Below are positions 18,926 to 30,332 of a DNA stretch of 32,062 nucleotides, in pieces. The notes under the pieces were generated by a model. It had not been told where the DNA came from. It was given only the letters and a program-made list of their open reading frames with translations, and made no database searches. Position numbers and translations under genes: made by a program. The stretch comes from Rhodocollybia butyracea (lineage: Eukaryota > Basidiomycota > Agaricomycetes > Agaricales > Omphalotaceae), in contig JADNRY010000673.1 of the NCBI GenBank assembly GCA_015501585.1, positions 1 through 32,062 on the forward strand, in the 5' to 3' direction. The number at the start of each line of letters is the position of its first letter. Positions within the stretch are counted from its first letter, which is position 1.

Positions 18926-21003
18926 ATGGCTTCAAATACTCAAAATGGCTTTGCTGATCCTGCATCAGAAGCCTCCAACATGAATATTCCTGCTCTCGTT
19001 GGAATCAATTTTGGAAACTCTTTTGCGTCAATTGCCGTTTTCACAAAAGTCAGTTGCTGCAAATTTTTTGTGTTTTTCCCAACAAGCTGAAGTTTTCTGT
19101 TGTTTAGGATGGACTAGCCGAGTGTATCGCAAATGAAGATGGAGAGCGACAAATAGCTAGCGCCTTGTCGTTTTTCGGCGAAGAAATGGTTAGATCGATT
19201 TGCTATTTAAGTTGGGAGGGATAAAAGCAGATCAATTTATCTATCGTTTTATCTGCAGTACATCGGGACTCCCGCCAAAGCTCAACTTGTGAAAAACGCC
19301 AAGAACACAATTGTTGGTTTCCGCAATCTCCTAGGCAAAAAGTACGTTATTTTCGCTGTTTCTTAGCCGACGCTAAAATTTCATCGTCGGGTAGATTCTC
19401 GGAGATACCTCAGTCACAATCACCAACATCTGCTCCAGTTATTCAACATCCAGATCTTGCTGACGAACCCGCGTACAAGGTAGAAATTCTTCAGCCTGCA
19501 CCGGCACCTCTCCCCAAAAGTGCTTCTGGTACTCCAGCAGCGTCGTCTGCCCCTACTCCAAGATCTGAACCCATCCCCGCCGAGCGCATCCTTACCGTCT
19601 CCGAGGTAACCACAATATTTCTGAAATCGCTCCTGCAATCTGCGGAAGATTTCTTGGGTAAAAAAGTTCAAGGAGCTGTTATCACTGTACCATCGATTTT
19701 CACCGATACTCAAAAAGATGCCCTTGAAAAAGCGGCCGCTGATGCTGGCATTACCGTATATCAACTATTAGAAGAACCTGCTGCTGCCGCAGCAGCCACT
19801 ACCACCGAAGCCTGGAACCCCTCACTCCCTGCTGACCGAACTCAACTCATCGTTGACGTTGGTGCATCATCTCTCTCTCTTTCCCTACTGTCACTGCGAG
19901 AAGGCTTAGCCCACCTTCTTGCTTCATCTTCTTCGATTTCTGTCGGTGGTGATGCCATCGACTCCAAAACCATTGCTTTCTTCGCCAACGAATTTACCAA
20001 AAAGACGAAAACTCCCTTGACCGTCGGCTCCGAAAAACCATCTACAGCAGACGCTCGTGCAGAGGCCAAACTCCGTCTCGCCGTCGAGCACACCAAACGC
20101 ACGATTAGTGCCTCGCCTGGTGCTGCTACCTGCTCCGTCGAGTCTCTCAAGGATGGAGTAGACTTTACTGGTTCTATCAACCGATTGCGATTCGATATGC
20201 TCGCCCGGCCGATATACGACTCTATCGCCCGTGCTGTGGTTGATCTTTTGGAATCAGCCAAGGTCGACGCTCACCAGGTTGACGAAATTGTGTACGTCGG
20301 TGGTACGACGTGCTTGCCTGGCCTTGACGAGCATCTTTGTCTCACCGGTGGCTTCCGCGAAGATATCGACACACCATTTAACACGGGTACTGTGATTGGT
20401 GGAGGAATCGGAGACCCCACCACGGTTCTTGCCCGTGGATGTGCCTTGCAGGCTGCTTTGATTGCCTCATTGACAGAGGAAGATGCTGAACTTGCGAAGG
20501 CGTTTGAGCGTGGTTCCGATTTGACCGAAGTAAAAACCACCTCGAAAACACTGGGTCTAGTGTTCCCTGACGATTCAGGGAACGAGACTGGTGGAACTTG
20601 GGTACCTCTTTTACCGGCAGAGACTGCTCTTCCTGCTCGACGAACGGCAACATTCGACATCGGTCTTTCTGAAAGCTCGAAACGATTCGCTTATGAGCTG
20701 TGGGAAGCTGTAGAAGGTATCCGTATAGAAAAGGTTAAGCCTGAGAGGATAGATGATGAGGAGGAAGAAGAGGAGGACATCGAGGTGAAGCACAAGACAA
20801 CCACAAAGGAAACGCTGTTGGGTGCTGCTCAGGCAGAAGCGGCGTTGGGCATAAAGGTGAAAGGACCTTCAAAAGATGCTGGCAAGTGGACGACAACTGT
20901 GGAAGCTACGATTACCGTTAGCGCCTCTGGCAGTGTTGATGTATCGGTGAAGGAGATTGGCAAGGGTGGGACAGTAGCTTCTATCAAGGTTTCTGCATCG
21001 TGA
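18926..21003 (+). CDS. SSZ1: SSZ1-type Hsp70 of the ribosome-associated complex
   Basis: Four exons (18926-19048, 19108-19188, 19259-19341, 19395-21003) splice in phase to about 631 residues; introns are 59, 70 and 53 nt. The N-terminus has LVGINFGNSFASIAVF (Hsp70 phosphate-1). Later come GKKVQGAVITVPSIFTDTQK, IVDVGAS (about 247, phosphate-2) and VYVGGTTCLPGL (about 395, adenosine region). The sequence departs from canonical Hsp70 in the way Ssz1 does: IVDVG in place of DLGGGT, no EEVD tail and a short, diverged substrate domain. Ssz1 pairs with the J-protein Zuo1 at the ribosome exit tunnel to aid nascent-chain folding. Oddities: an Ala/Pro/Ser-rich insert at about 128-160 and an acidic run near 550. 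ATG at 18926 was chosen because it precedes the conserved Hsp70 start. Confidence 0.85.
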
Positions 21004-22464
21004 TGAAGTAATTCGTTTCGCGTAGCCGGCAGTGTGCAGTTTACAGTGTTCATAAACTAATTGTTATAGACATGTTTAGACTAATATCTGTCTGGATATA
21101 CATCTTAATGCGAATGATATGTCCGGTAAGCTTCAGCATTACACCACTACGGGGCAGACCAGGCCGATCGCGAGGGTCAACCGCTCTCATCGGCTTTCCT
21201 TTTGTAACCCTTCCTTCCCTCCTTCTAGTTCCTTCTCCTCTCTTTTGTGGTGCGCATTTAAGAAAATGTATCTGGTCTGTTGGGTGTCTGAGCATGAGCA
21301 CGAGCCTGCCTGAGCCCGAAGGGGTGATGTAAACGCAAAATTATGGTACATTATCAGAGGTTGTAACGCCTTGGGGCCAGAAGTGTAATTAAAGGGGTGT
21401 AGTAGTGAGTAGTGTAAGGGCTTGTAAGGGCTTGTAAGGGTTGAAAAAGGAAATAAAAAGTAGGGTCCATGTTCGTCGAGCTCTCCAGAGTCCATTTGGT
21501 GGTTCTCTGACCTCCTAGCTGTCCACTTCTTTGTCTCCGTTCCTTCGCTTCGTCTTCTTCCTTCGCGATTGGGGGGAGTACCCCGATATATGGTGGAATC
21601 TGCGGGTGTCGTTGATGAACTGGATGACCCTCATGACCATGAACCGCACGGAATATCGTGAGCGGCCACCGGATCCGACCACCAACTCTCACTCCAAGTT
21701 GCCCATTCTAATCACTCCACCTTTATAAGAAATAAATGGGACTCAACGCTTAAGCTTATAGGCGATCACCTCAAACAACTGTCAAAGCCCTTCAAAGCCA
21801 CACAAACACATCAGCCGTAAAAATTAACTGTCGATCCGAGAATAAAGAGCACCAGCCAAATTTGAAATTTGCGATAATTTTTTTTTCGGATTACACTCAG
21901 ATGGCCGATGCTCATCGAAGTACACAATGTTATGTCTCTCAAAAAATCTCTCTATAGTGGTCAACCACAGACACACATTGGTGATTAAACAGAGCAAAGA
22001 CTTCGCCATTCTATGGATATATGTACATTTAGCGGCGAGTCGGGGGCGGGGTGCCGCTCTCCTCCTCTCTCCTCTTGGGATACCTCCAGATCCGCGTAAG
22101 GAAATGATACCCGAAATTGACAGAGAAATCAGGCAAAACCCCATCAAAAATCTCCCAGAGGATCAGGAGGGTCTGCTTAGGGTCTGCTAGATTTTAGAAT
22201 CTAGGAGAGGTATCGAATCTCAAACCTGAACTTGAAACGATGGTGGCTCGCTTAGGCCAGCTTAGGCCCCGACCGTTATATTAGTATACCGCCAGCTTCT
22301 TCCTTCCTTCAAGTTCCTTCCTTCCTTCCTATTTATTTCTACGGAAAGTCATCCACTCACTGCCCCCACTCATTTTACTACATAACACAACTGAGGAACT
22401 CGAGGTCTGTTTGGTAATCCCGCGAGAGTTGGAACCACACTTATTTTATGCTGTCGCACAGGTC
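21004..22464. other. Gene-free stretch, 1.46 kb
   Basis: No gene is supported. It holds two tandem GGGCTTGTAA units at about 21418-21440, reminiscent of the CTTGTAA motif in the 9164-9330 array, and TTCC microsatellites at 22299-22330. The right-hand part should contain the promoter of the monooxygenase gene. Confidence 0.4.
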
Positions 22465-24570
22465 ATGAAGGTCGCTGTCATCGGAGCAGGGCCGTCGGGT
22501 CTTGTTACACTGAGGTATCTTCTCGCTGCGTCGCGACAATTGGGTTGCGAAGAGGTTGAGGCTCGTTTGTTCGAGTTGCAACCACATGTCGGCGGTACTT
22601 TTGCGGCGAGAGTTTATGAAGGGGCCGAGGTTAGTTCCCAACAGAATGTGATCATCTGTCAAGCTCTAATTTGGCTATAGCTCGTATCGTCCAAGCAACT
22701 CACCACCTTTTCGGACTACAGAAGCCCCTATCCCGAGGATTTCCTCAGTGCTGAAAGATACGTTGAGTATCTTAACAGCTATGCAACGCACCACGATTTG
22801 TGGCCAAATATCAAGCTCCGCACCAAAGTCATTGCTTTGACGAGAAGACGCAATGGTGGCCATCTGGTGACCTATACAGACGAAGAGACGGGAGGATCAG
22901 AACTCACTTGGGAATGTGATGCCGTAGCTGTTTGTTCTGGGCTTCATGTGGAGCCAAACGTTCCGTTCATCAAGGGTATCGAGAATGTCCCGCTAGTTTT
23001 TCACTCTTCTCAATTCAAGGAGAGAAAACAGTTCGGTGAAGGCAAGACCGTACTCGTCGTTGGGACGGGTGAAACCGGCGCCGACCTGGGATATCTAGCT
23101 GTTACAGCCAGCACAGCGAGGGTCCTAATGAGCCATCGCGATGGTATGCACTTCGCCCCCAAGGTTTGTGATTCCTATTTCCTATGCCACCTCAACGACA
23201 GTTGCTGACATTGATCATGAAGCGAAATCCTGGTCCTGTGTTGCTGCCAATTTTAGGCCGGAAACCAAACCCCAACGAGCCTGGTATCCCTATCGATGTC
23301 AGTCGGGCGAATCTTTTCGACACCACTTACGTTCCCTATATTCTTCGCAACAGTGATTTGCTGTGGGAGTACTACAACATATACATCAAATCGTTACTTT
23401 GGCTATCGTCCGGTGCGACGGCGGGAATGGACCAGTGGGCTGGAGAGATCAGCAAGGCTCGACACCATCCATCAAAGATTTTCTTTAACAAATCTATGAA
23501 AGTCTGCCCCTATATTAGCGAGCCCTACCGACCCAAACTACCAGGTTGGAGACTTTGGATATATGCTCTACGATCGGCCTTGGTGCAAACTCCAATCCCC
23601 GACACTTGCGGAAAGCGCATCGACTTGGCACCGTGGCCTGAGGAGTTTGACTCGGAAGGCGTTGTCCGCTTCAAAGACAACGGACGTGAAGAATACCACA
23701 GGCTGAAAGATGAAAAGATCAGGCCAGATATCGTTGTACTTTGCACAGGATACAAACAAACCTTCCCTTTCTTGCACGCCAATGACGGACAGACTGGACA
23801 AGAATATCCTACTCCAGATCGAACCAACGTCCGAGGCATCTGGAAGGATGATGAGCCCGACATTGGCTTCGTTGGCTTCATCCGGCCGTCGCTGGGGGCG
23901 ATCCCACCTCTATCGGAATTGCAGGCTCAGCTCTGGGTACTAAACCTCCTAGCACCCCAAAAGATCCCTCGACCTCTGATCCCTCGCGACGAACCACATT
24001 ATCGACTTCAACACCCACCTGGCTCTAGGGTTACATATGGTGTCGATCATGAGAGCTATGCATACCAACTTGCTCTCGATATGGACTCGGCTCCAGGCAT
24101 TTCTGACATTTTTGGCGTTATGTACAGAAAATATGGCGCGAACACCTGGCGCCTGCCTATTATTTGGGCTTTGGGAGCTCACTTTACTACGAAATTTCGT
24201 TTACAGGGTCCTTGGCAATGGGATGGCGCGCAGGATCTGCTAGTGACGGGAGAATTCTGGGAGACTATTACCAGACGCCCAATCTTCTTTGGTAAGTCAT
24301 GAGCCTCTCATTCTGCCTACATGCTCACTCTGCGTAGGACATTTTGCGGTCAATATACTGCCAATCGTGATTTTTGGCCCAGTTTGCCTGTTGTTTGCCA
24401 TCTACGGCATTTTATTGAGCATCTGGGAAGAAGTCGTGCACGTAGTTGCAACCGCCTACGAAGCTCTTGAGGTCGATCATGGCGAATTGGCCAGTAAAGC
24501 GCGGTACGACAAACGCGACAAAGCAGAATTTGTTGGAGCTTATGTACTTTCCGATAGTTTGAACCCTTGA
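22465..24570 (+). CDS. FAD/NADPH-dependent monooxygenase (FMO family)
   Basis: Exons 22465-22629, 22681-23163, 23223-24291 and 24338-24570 join in phase to about 649 residues. The start MKVAVIGAGPSGL is placed at the FAD-binding GxGxxG (7-12). A second dinucleotide site, VLVVGTGETGADLG (from about 179), would bind NADPH. PLVFHSSQFK fits the end of the FMO signature, and VVLCTGY (about 390) is the usual LATGY-like motif. A C-terminal hydrophobic segment (about 578-602, ILPIVIFGPVCLLFAIYGIL) may anchor it to the ER membrane. Members oxygenate N- or S-containing soft nucleophiles or act in secondary metabolism; the substrate cannot be read here. It is 176 bp upstream of the isomerase gene on the same strand. 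No lesion seen. Confidence 0.87.
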
Positions 24571-24746
24571 ATATATCATAGTCAGCGACAACACAGTGAG
24601 AGTGAGAGGGCGACAGCAATCCAGTCACAGCCAGCCGGCACTTGAAGCGCCGAGTCGCCGTGAACGCTGACCGGCCCGCAGATTCAACTTCTTTCTCTCA
24701 GAAATCATGCGAGTTGTACTTTGCTTGACCGCTTTTAACTACCACC

Positions 24747-25996
24747 ATGGCAAATCTCTCTACAAAATGGATCAAAGTTTCTGAGCCTGCTCGTCATGTT
24801 TTGCTCGTAGAGCTAGCCCGGTACGGAGAACGACCTGGTTACTCGAACACTTATTGAATCATACTTTTGCTCAGGAGTCCAGTCAACGCAGTTTGCACCG
24901 AGTTGGTCAATGTAGATACCCATAACCCTTCCATCATTGAACAAATCATCTAGGTTCTGGCAAGAGTACGGCAAGCTCTTCGAATCTATCTCGGCGGAAG
25001 TCCCCGATGTAAGAGCTGTTGTTCTCTCCTCCGTTTTCCCGGAAATCTTCAGTGCTGGATTGGACTGTATGTCATCAAAAACCTGTCCAAATCCTTACTC
25101 TAATTGAATTACGTTTCCAGTGCTCGAAGCTGGAGAAATCGCGAAGGCTACTGCAAACTCTGACCCAAATACTACGGATGCTGCACGGATAGCTTTAGAT
25201 TTCCACAAACAGATCATCCCGTTTCAGAAGGCAATAACAGCCCCAGAAAGGTGCCTTTTTCCTGTAATCGCAGCCGTCCATGGAATGGTAGTTGGGCTGG
25301 GTGTGGTACGTCTCATTTCAACTCGGCCATCCTCCAGACCAGGGTACGACCAGTGATTACAGGACATGATATCTGCCTGTGATATTCGTTATGCTGCATC
25401 AAATGCAAAATTCACAATCAAAGTATGTTATTGTTTTTATACCACTTTCGTCTCAGTGGAATGTGCTTTTCCAGGAAATAGGTTAGTCCTTTCGTGATGA
25501 ACGAACGCGAAGGCACTGGATCCTCTTTTTAGATATCGGCTTGGCTGCGGACATGGGATCCCTGGCCTACCTACCAAAGATCACGGGAAACATGAGTTTC
25601 ATACGTGAAATGGCATACACTGCGCAATGGTTCCCTGCGTCCAAGGCGGAGCAAATTGGTCTTGTGTCCAAGGTGGTAGAGGGCGGAAGGGACGAAGTTG
25701 TTGCGGCTGCGCTGGAGGTAGCTCAGCTTATTGCTACGAAGAGCTTGATCGCCGTCACTGGAACAAAGAGACTTCTGAGTCACGCGAGAGATCACTCTGT
25801 GTCGGAAAACCTGGAATATACGACTTTATGGAACTCTGCTATGCTCCAGACCAAGGTAGAGTTTGATGACTATAGTTTTGCTTATGCGGTACTAACAAAC
25901 GACCAGGACATGATGGAAACGCTAGAGTCAACTAAAGCTAAGCGACCAGGCAAATTCTTACCACTCAATTTCAAGTTCGGCAAGTCCAAGCTTTGA
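24747..25996 (+). CDS. Peroxisomal delta3,5-delta2,4-dienoyl-CoA isomerase (ECH1-like)
   Basis: Seven exons (24747-24820, 24875-24901, 24954-25066, 25121-25305, 25363-25422, 25475-25481, 25533-25996) join in phase to 309 residues. This crotonase-fold enzyme moves double bonds during beta-oxidation of odd-position unsaturated fatty acids. Visible are FSAGLDL, ERCLFPVIAAVHG (oxyanion region), VDMISACDIRY and KEIDIGLAADMGSL. Asp134, Glu154 and Asp162 have the same 20 and 8 spacing as the catalytic trio known in rat Ech1. The protein ends GKSKL; SKL is a peroxisomal targeting signal (PTS1). Exon 6 is only 7 nt and begins with the codon for Glu154. Exon 2 is 27 nt. Its 3' end faces the STE3 remnant's. 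Confidence 0.88.
25475..25481 (+). other. 7-nt microexon of the isomerase gene
   Basis: GAAATAG lies between TTTTCCAG and GTTAGT. It supplies Glu154, Ile155 and the first base of Asp156. Skipping it would shift the frame and remove a catalytic residue. Flanking introns are 52 and 51 nt. Confidence 0.8.
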
Positions 25997-26003
25997 GAAA
26001 ACT

Positions 26004-26951
26004 TCAGTCTCGGAGTCGTTGTAGATCACTCTGATTTCTTGTTGAGGTCGTTGAAATAGAGGTAATAATAATAATAATGATTGAACCAGACAAAAATCGC
26101 AATGCAACTAGAGCGTCGCTACTACTACGGGCCCGTTGAATTGGGGGAGATGCAGTGACTATGTGCTTTCCGCTTCCAGATGCGCCATTGGATTGACTCG
26201 TAGTATCGATATTGAAATCTCGATGTGCGAGTGACGTGGAAATCATTGGGGTGGATGAATCTACTACGGATGTGGCAGATTCTCGCGCGGTACTTTGAGT
26301 GTATATTGAAGCATTATTCGGGGGAATGAGACTCATGAGAGGATATGATAGCGGAGATGAAGGCGGAGGTGTCATGGAATTTCCGAATTGTGGCAGAATC
26401 TCGTGTATCGCTGGAAAGCTGAGGGCCGTAACCGCAGATTTAGATGTATCGGGAAGATATTTTGGGTATGGGTTGTCAAGCCTGAACGGTTTATGGTCGG
26501 AGTGCTGAGGCATGCCTATTGAATTTTTGAGATTCAACGTCGCCGTTGAAAGTAGGGTCGAGTATCTTTTCAACTAGTTTAGCAGGTTCCAAAGCAGGAG
26601 CAAATATCGCGTACCCTGTTGCATTCTCGAGATCCCCTGCAACAAAACTCTTAGCCATCTCAGCCCTCATATTCCGTTCAAGCATATTGCTCCTACCCCC
26701 ACACCCAAACAACATCCGATACCTCCTCCTCGCCTCGGATGTAAACCCAAAGAATAGGAAGAAAATCAAGCCCAATCCCACGAAAATCCACCGATTAGCC
26801 TCAAGCAGTATTTCTTCAGCCGTGTCTCCACGCCACTCATCCTCTGTATACCCATTCACAACCCCGCGCATCTGGTCCCACGCTCCCCACACTTTGAAAG
26901 GCGACATAAAACTATCAGAAGTCGCAGTACTGGTTGCACTGAGCTTACCTA
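26004..26951 (-). pseudogene. STE3-type pheromone receptor, 3' remnant
   Basis: The minus-strand frame from about 26951 to 26491 carries the end of a fungal a-factor-like GPCR. It has the loop PFKVWGAWDQMRG, then LLEANRWIFVGLGLIFFLFF as transmembrane helix 7, then GFTSEARRRYRMLF, the conserved start of the cytoplasmic tail. A candidate acceptor (CTAAC..CAAG) lies just before it. Helices 1-6 are not found upstream in any frame. After a stop at 26491 a Ser/Pro-rich frame (to 26004) continues one base out of register, as a long STE3 tail might after a frameshift. STE3 receptors sense lipopeptide pheromones in B mating; many mushroom genomes carry extra copies outside the mating locus. Confidence 0.6.
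26066..26078 (+). repeat. (TAA)n microsatellite
   Basis: Four TAA units near the 3' end of the receptor tail. On the minus strand they give the run of Ile residues in the shifted tail frame. Confidence 0.6.
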
Positions 26952-28593
26952 CTTGAGATTGTTAGACATTTTCAATGGGTCTGATTCTCTCTTATCATGG
27001 ATATATAGTACATGCGAGCCTATTACCAGCATATGAGAGCAATAGGTGAACTTGTTCTCTCTTGAACTCACTGTTTTGGGTTGTAAAAGCGAGTTTTGTG
27101 ACCATGTCTCTGTTAGTCCTCCTAGGATAGAGATGAATATCAAATTGTAGAGTGTGGAGTGGAGATGGGGTTAGGAGTGGCGGTACAGCACAGATCTAGA
27201 GTCCCACACAAAAGCATCTACTGGATGCACGTGCGTAACAGCATTTCTCCAGGTGGACTATTACCAGTTCAGCTCCAGCTGAACATTACAGAGGCCCGAT
27301 GCTGTACGACATTGTCGGCACACCGTAGGGAGATATTACTCTCCACAAAAAAAAAAAAAAAAAAAACATGGATAGAGTATTTTATGCTACTATAAGGATA
27401 CTTGAATAAAATTATGACTCGATGGCACTCCCTCATTAGATTCCGTGATGTCCGATCCTAATTATAATTTATCTCCTTGCTCTGTACACTGTCTTGAACC
27501 ATGAGCGGAAACACCGGCAAGCTTTTCCGGTACATTCCCACGCTTCCATCCTCGGTTATCCTCATCGTTCCAGACAATATTCTATTAGTATATAGCCTCG
27601 AAAATCTTATAGAAAGTCTCTCTGACTGGTATGCACTATAAAGTATTCAATACCTATAGAATATATGAAGTAATACCTTAACTGTGACTATGGAAGACGA
27701 GATGTTGAGACAGTATATGATAGTTACGAGTCCTGAATGTGTCCTTATGGCCGGTTTTGCGTGGGAATTTCTTCCCGATTAGGGTTGATCTTGCCCAAAT
27801 TTGGAAGAATCGTTTCCCCATATTTAGAAATGTCAAAGCGCTTGGCATGTGACTTTCTGATGTACCCACTGTATATCCCATGTTACCCAAAACTTTGCCG
27901 CATCTACCTTTTTACTCTTAAACTTCTTGCATCAAATGCCGTTGTGGTTGCACCTCTAATGCGTGCATTATCAGTGCTGTACATTCTTTTCGCCACACGG
28001 CGTTTATCCATCTTAGTAAACTTTACTTCCATTTTTGTAGCCCCCACACTTACTTCCTCGGTTTTTTTACATTTCATTGGCGGTTGTTGCAGTGCACGAT
28101 TCATAACTAGTGTCTTGCAGGACTCGTACCTGCCACGCGCTTGGCGCGGTGGCCCACACTCGCAAGTACAATGCAACAAGGAAGGCTCCAGCAAGACATA
28201 TAGTAGTATATTAAAGCTCAAGGCACCGGGTACCTCTGTAGTGCAGACCCGTACCATCATTAGCTCCCTTCAGGAAGCTTAAATCCATCGGTTGGAGGCA
28301 TGTGCCATCTGCCCACTGTTTCTCATATTTTCTATGTGGTTTGTGTATGTCAGACATTGTCTCGTGTTTCAGAAGCCCATAAACATCTCAAAAAACCCCA
28401 AAAAAGTTAATTCTTATGATGATTACTTTGAGATATCGGAGAAAAATGTAAACCACTTATCTACAAGGCCATCCGCGATAAGTTCTCGAAGGGGGCTTAT
28501 CTTCGGATAAGATAGCAAGGCAATCAAACCAGCCGAGCACGTGGGAGCGTTATCTTCTTTGCTCCTGGCTGCCATGATGTTTGTCTCCCCTAG
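26952..28593. other. Gene-poor stretch, 1.6 kb
   Basis: No gene is supported. A run of 20 A lies at 27347-27366. A 181-codon frame at 27737-28282 (+) faces a 118-codon frame on the other strand; neither shows a domain, an intron or convincing composition. No tRNA cloverleaf was recognised. Confidence 0.4.
27347..27366 (+). repeat. Poly(A) run, 20 nt
   Basis: Uninterrupted A20. It could be a slippage tract or the trace of a retroposed 3' end; no element upstream of it is recognisable. Confidence 0.7.
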
Positions 28594-28648
28594 GCAGACT
28601 CTATACGTTTGTTCACAGGCAGGCAGTGCAAACTTGTATAGAGTCTGC
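28594..28648. repeat. 13-bp perfect hairpin
   Basis: GCAGACTCTATAC (28594-28606) and its reverse complement GTATAGAGTCTGC (28636-28648) flank a 29-bp loop. The loop holds a secondary pairing of GTTTG with CAAAC. It could be a cruciform, a short element's folded end, or the 3' end of a transcript. Confidence 0.65.
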
Positions 28649-28822
28649 TATTAGTCACGCCGCGTATACCGTACTGCGGCAAATTTCCATATACCCGATT
28701 AGGTATAATAGTTATGTAAGCTCAACGAAAGCCGTTTTCTACAATCAACGATATTTCTGACCCATTATCGACGCGTTTCTCCTCGCCTACTCGCTCATGA
28801 ACAGCCGTAAACCTAAGGTATA

Positions 28823-29209
28823 ATGAACATATATAATACCGAAGTCCAAAATGTCGCGTCGCACTCGAATAATGCCACTCCCAGGCCTTTAATTCACCTA
28901 CTTCCTTCCACAGACATTGCAGGTCAGACACCTGGAATACATCACGAACTTCAGAAAGGAAGTAGCGGAGACATCAACGCTCCTTATCTACCCCTCGAAA
29001 CTGACGTTCCAGTTCCAAAAACACTTACCTTCACACAGTCCTGGTCTTCATCTGAACCCCCTCGAAAGCGTCATCGTGGTCCCAATCGCGCGTCTACCTC
29101 CACTACAAAGGAGAATGCAGTGCAGATCAATACTCCCGGTACTCCTTCGCGTAGTTCCCGCCTAGCAGAATCTCGAAAACGCGGTCGGAAGGCCAATAAC
29201 CCAACGTAG
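28823..29209 (+). CDS. Small basic hypothetical protein
   Basis: A 128-codon frame starts ATGAACATATAT and ends TAG at 29209. The C-terminal half looks like a nuclear protein's linker: PPRKRHRGPNR is a candidate nuclear localisation signal, then a TPGTPSRSSR Ser/Pro stretch, then SRKRGRKANNPT. There is no domain I know. It overlaps the 3' end of the minus-strand helicase fragment by 48 bp. It may be the 5' exon of a longer gene now cut off. It is a weak call based on length and composition only. Confidence 0.3.
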   Translation: MNIYNTEVQNVASHSNNATPRPLIHLLPSTDIAGQTPGIHHELQKGSSGDINAPYLPLETDVPVPKTLTFTQSWSSSEPPRKRHRGPNRASTSTTKENAVQINTPGTPSRSSRLAESRKRGRKANNPT

Positions 29210-30055
29210 GTCTGGGAAATTCAGAGCATTGGTTAAGGAGGAAGTGAGGATTGTGGTGGTGACCCGGATTTCTCGTCGAAGATTGGAGCGGCGCAAGTGA
29301 AGAAAATTGCCCATGGTGAGATCAAACTGCTTTATAATGTCATCGTACATGGCACCTTTGCGAAGGGTTGCTGTGAGAAGCAGAAGACGGGTACGACTGG
29401 GTAATCGGACCCTTATACGCCCAATTCTTCCATATGCTTTACGAAAAAATCTCGACCATGAACTAGCAAGGTGCGCCTCATCAACCACAAGAGCATAAAC
29501 ATGTTCTGTAAATTTGGGATGGTTCAGGAGTTTTGCAAACCCATTCCCTTCGAGTTGCTCTGGTGCCAGAAGTATTACATTTGGGGTTTCTATTGCCTGT
29601 TCCCAAAGGCTCCTATCTTTTTCGAGCTCGTCGGAGTTGATGACCATGGTTTTGATATCGTAACCTTTCAGCTTCGCAGCCTGGGATACGGTGAGATTTT
29701 TACATTATTATGAGACAAAGCGACAGACCAGATCAACCTCAAGTGCATCAGTCGGACAGGCTACCAAAATAACTGGATTCCTCACTATTATGTCATGGTA
29801 TTTGGAAGGAAGCAGGCTTCTATCAAGGCCGAAACGGACCATGCATATTACAAGAAGTGCTAGGATTCCCGTTTTTCCTGATCCACAAGCTGAAGTGACA
29901 AGGGCGTCAAGACCGACCATGAGTGCAGTGACAACTAGGAGTGAATAGGAGTGAGGGTCAAAACCCAGTTGTGGATGGGCAGTTTTGCGACATAGTTCCT
30001 TGCCGGATTGAGAGTTAAGCTCAAACTGCCCTTCAGACGCGTTCAATTCACTCAT
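29162..30055 (-). pseudogene. RecQ-like DEAH helicase, N-terminal domain only
   Basis: Two exons (30055-29729, 29680-29162) separated by a 48-nt intron (GTCTGT..CCCAG) encode about 281 residues of helicase domain 1. Motif I is CGSGKTGIL, motif Ia region LVACPTDALEVDL, motif II VDEAHLASSW and motif III LLLTATL. The phrases match the RecQ-like helicases amplified in mushroom genomes. The RecA-like domain 2, RQC and HRDC regions are missing; the frame stops after FPDLRWV, where related proteins pass into domain 2. Before motif I the sequence reads HSYSLLVV, without the Gln expected at the Q motif. It can bind ATP in principle but should not unwind DNA. Probably a truncated duplicate. Confidence 0.75.
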
Positions 30056-30332
30056 GAGTTCGAAAAAAAATTACGCGTCAAATCGTTAATTAGGTGTACA
30101 GCCACTACACATGATCGGCACATGATTGAAATTTGGCAGTACGGTTTAGCCCCATCAACAATTTTCAGACTACCATGATGTGCCATCGCGTCTCTCGCAT
30201 TCGTATTCGTATTCGCGTTTACTTCAAACAATGGAACAAAATTCTTTCTTTCCTAGATCGCTCTCGCTCGATGACCCAGACTGAGATCATAGAACACACG
30301 CGAATCCAGCGGCTATCGCAGCCATAGGAAAA

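Noticed and set aside
19842..20660. Long minus-strand frames within the SSZ1-like gene
   Set aside because: They are antisense shadows of a well-conserved Hsp70 coding exon and have no motifs of their own.
27347..27366. Poly(A) run as a LINE or processed-gene tail
   Set aside because: No coding remnant or target duplication was found on its upstream side, so a simple slippage tract is as likely.
27737..28282. 181-codon open frame (+) and its antisense partner as genes
   Set aside because: No domain, no intron signals, composition unlike the real genes here, and open frames on both strands suggest chance.
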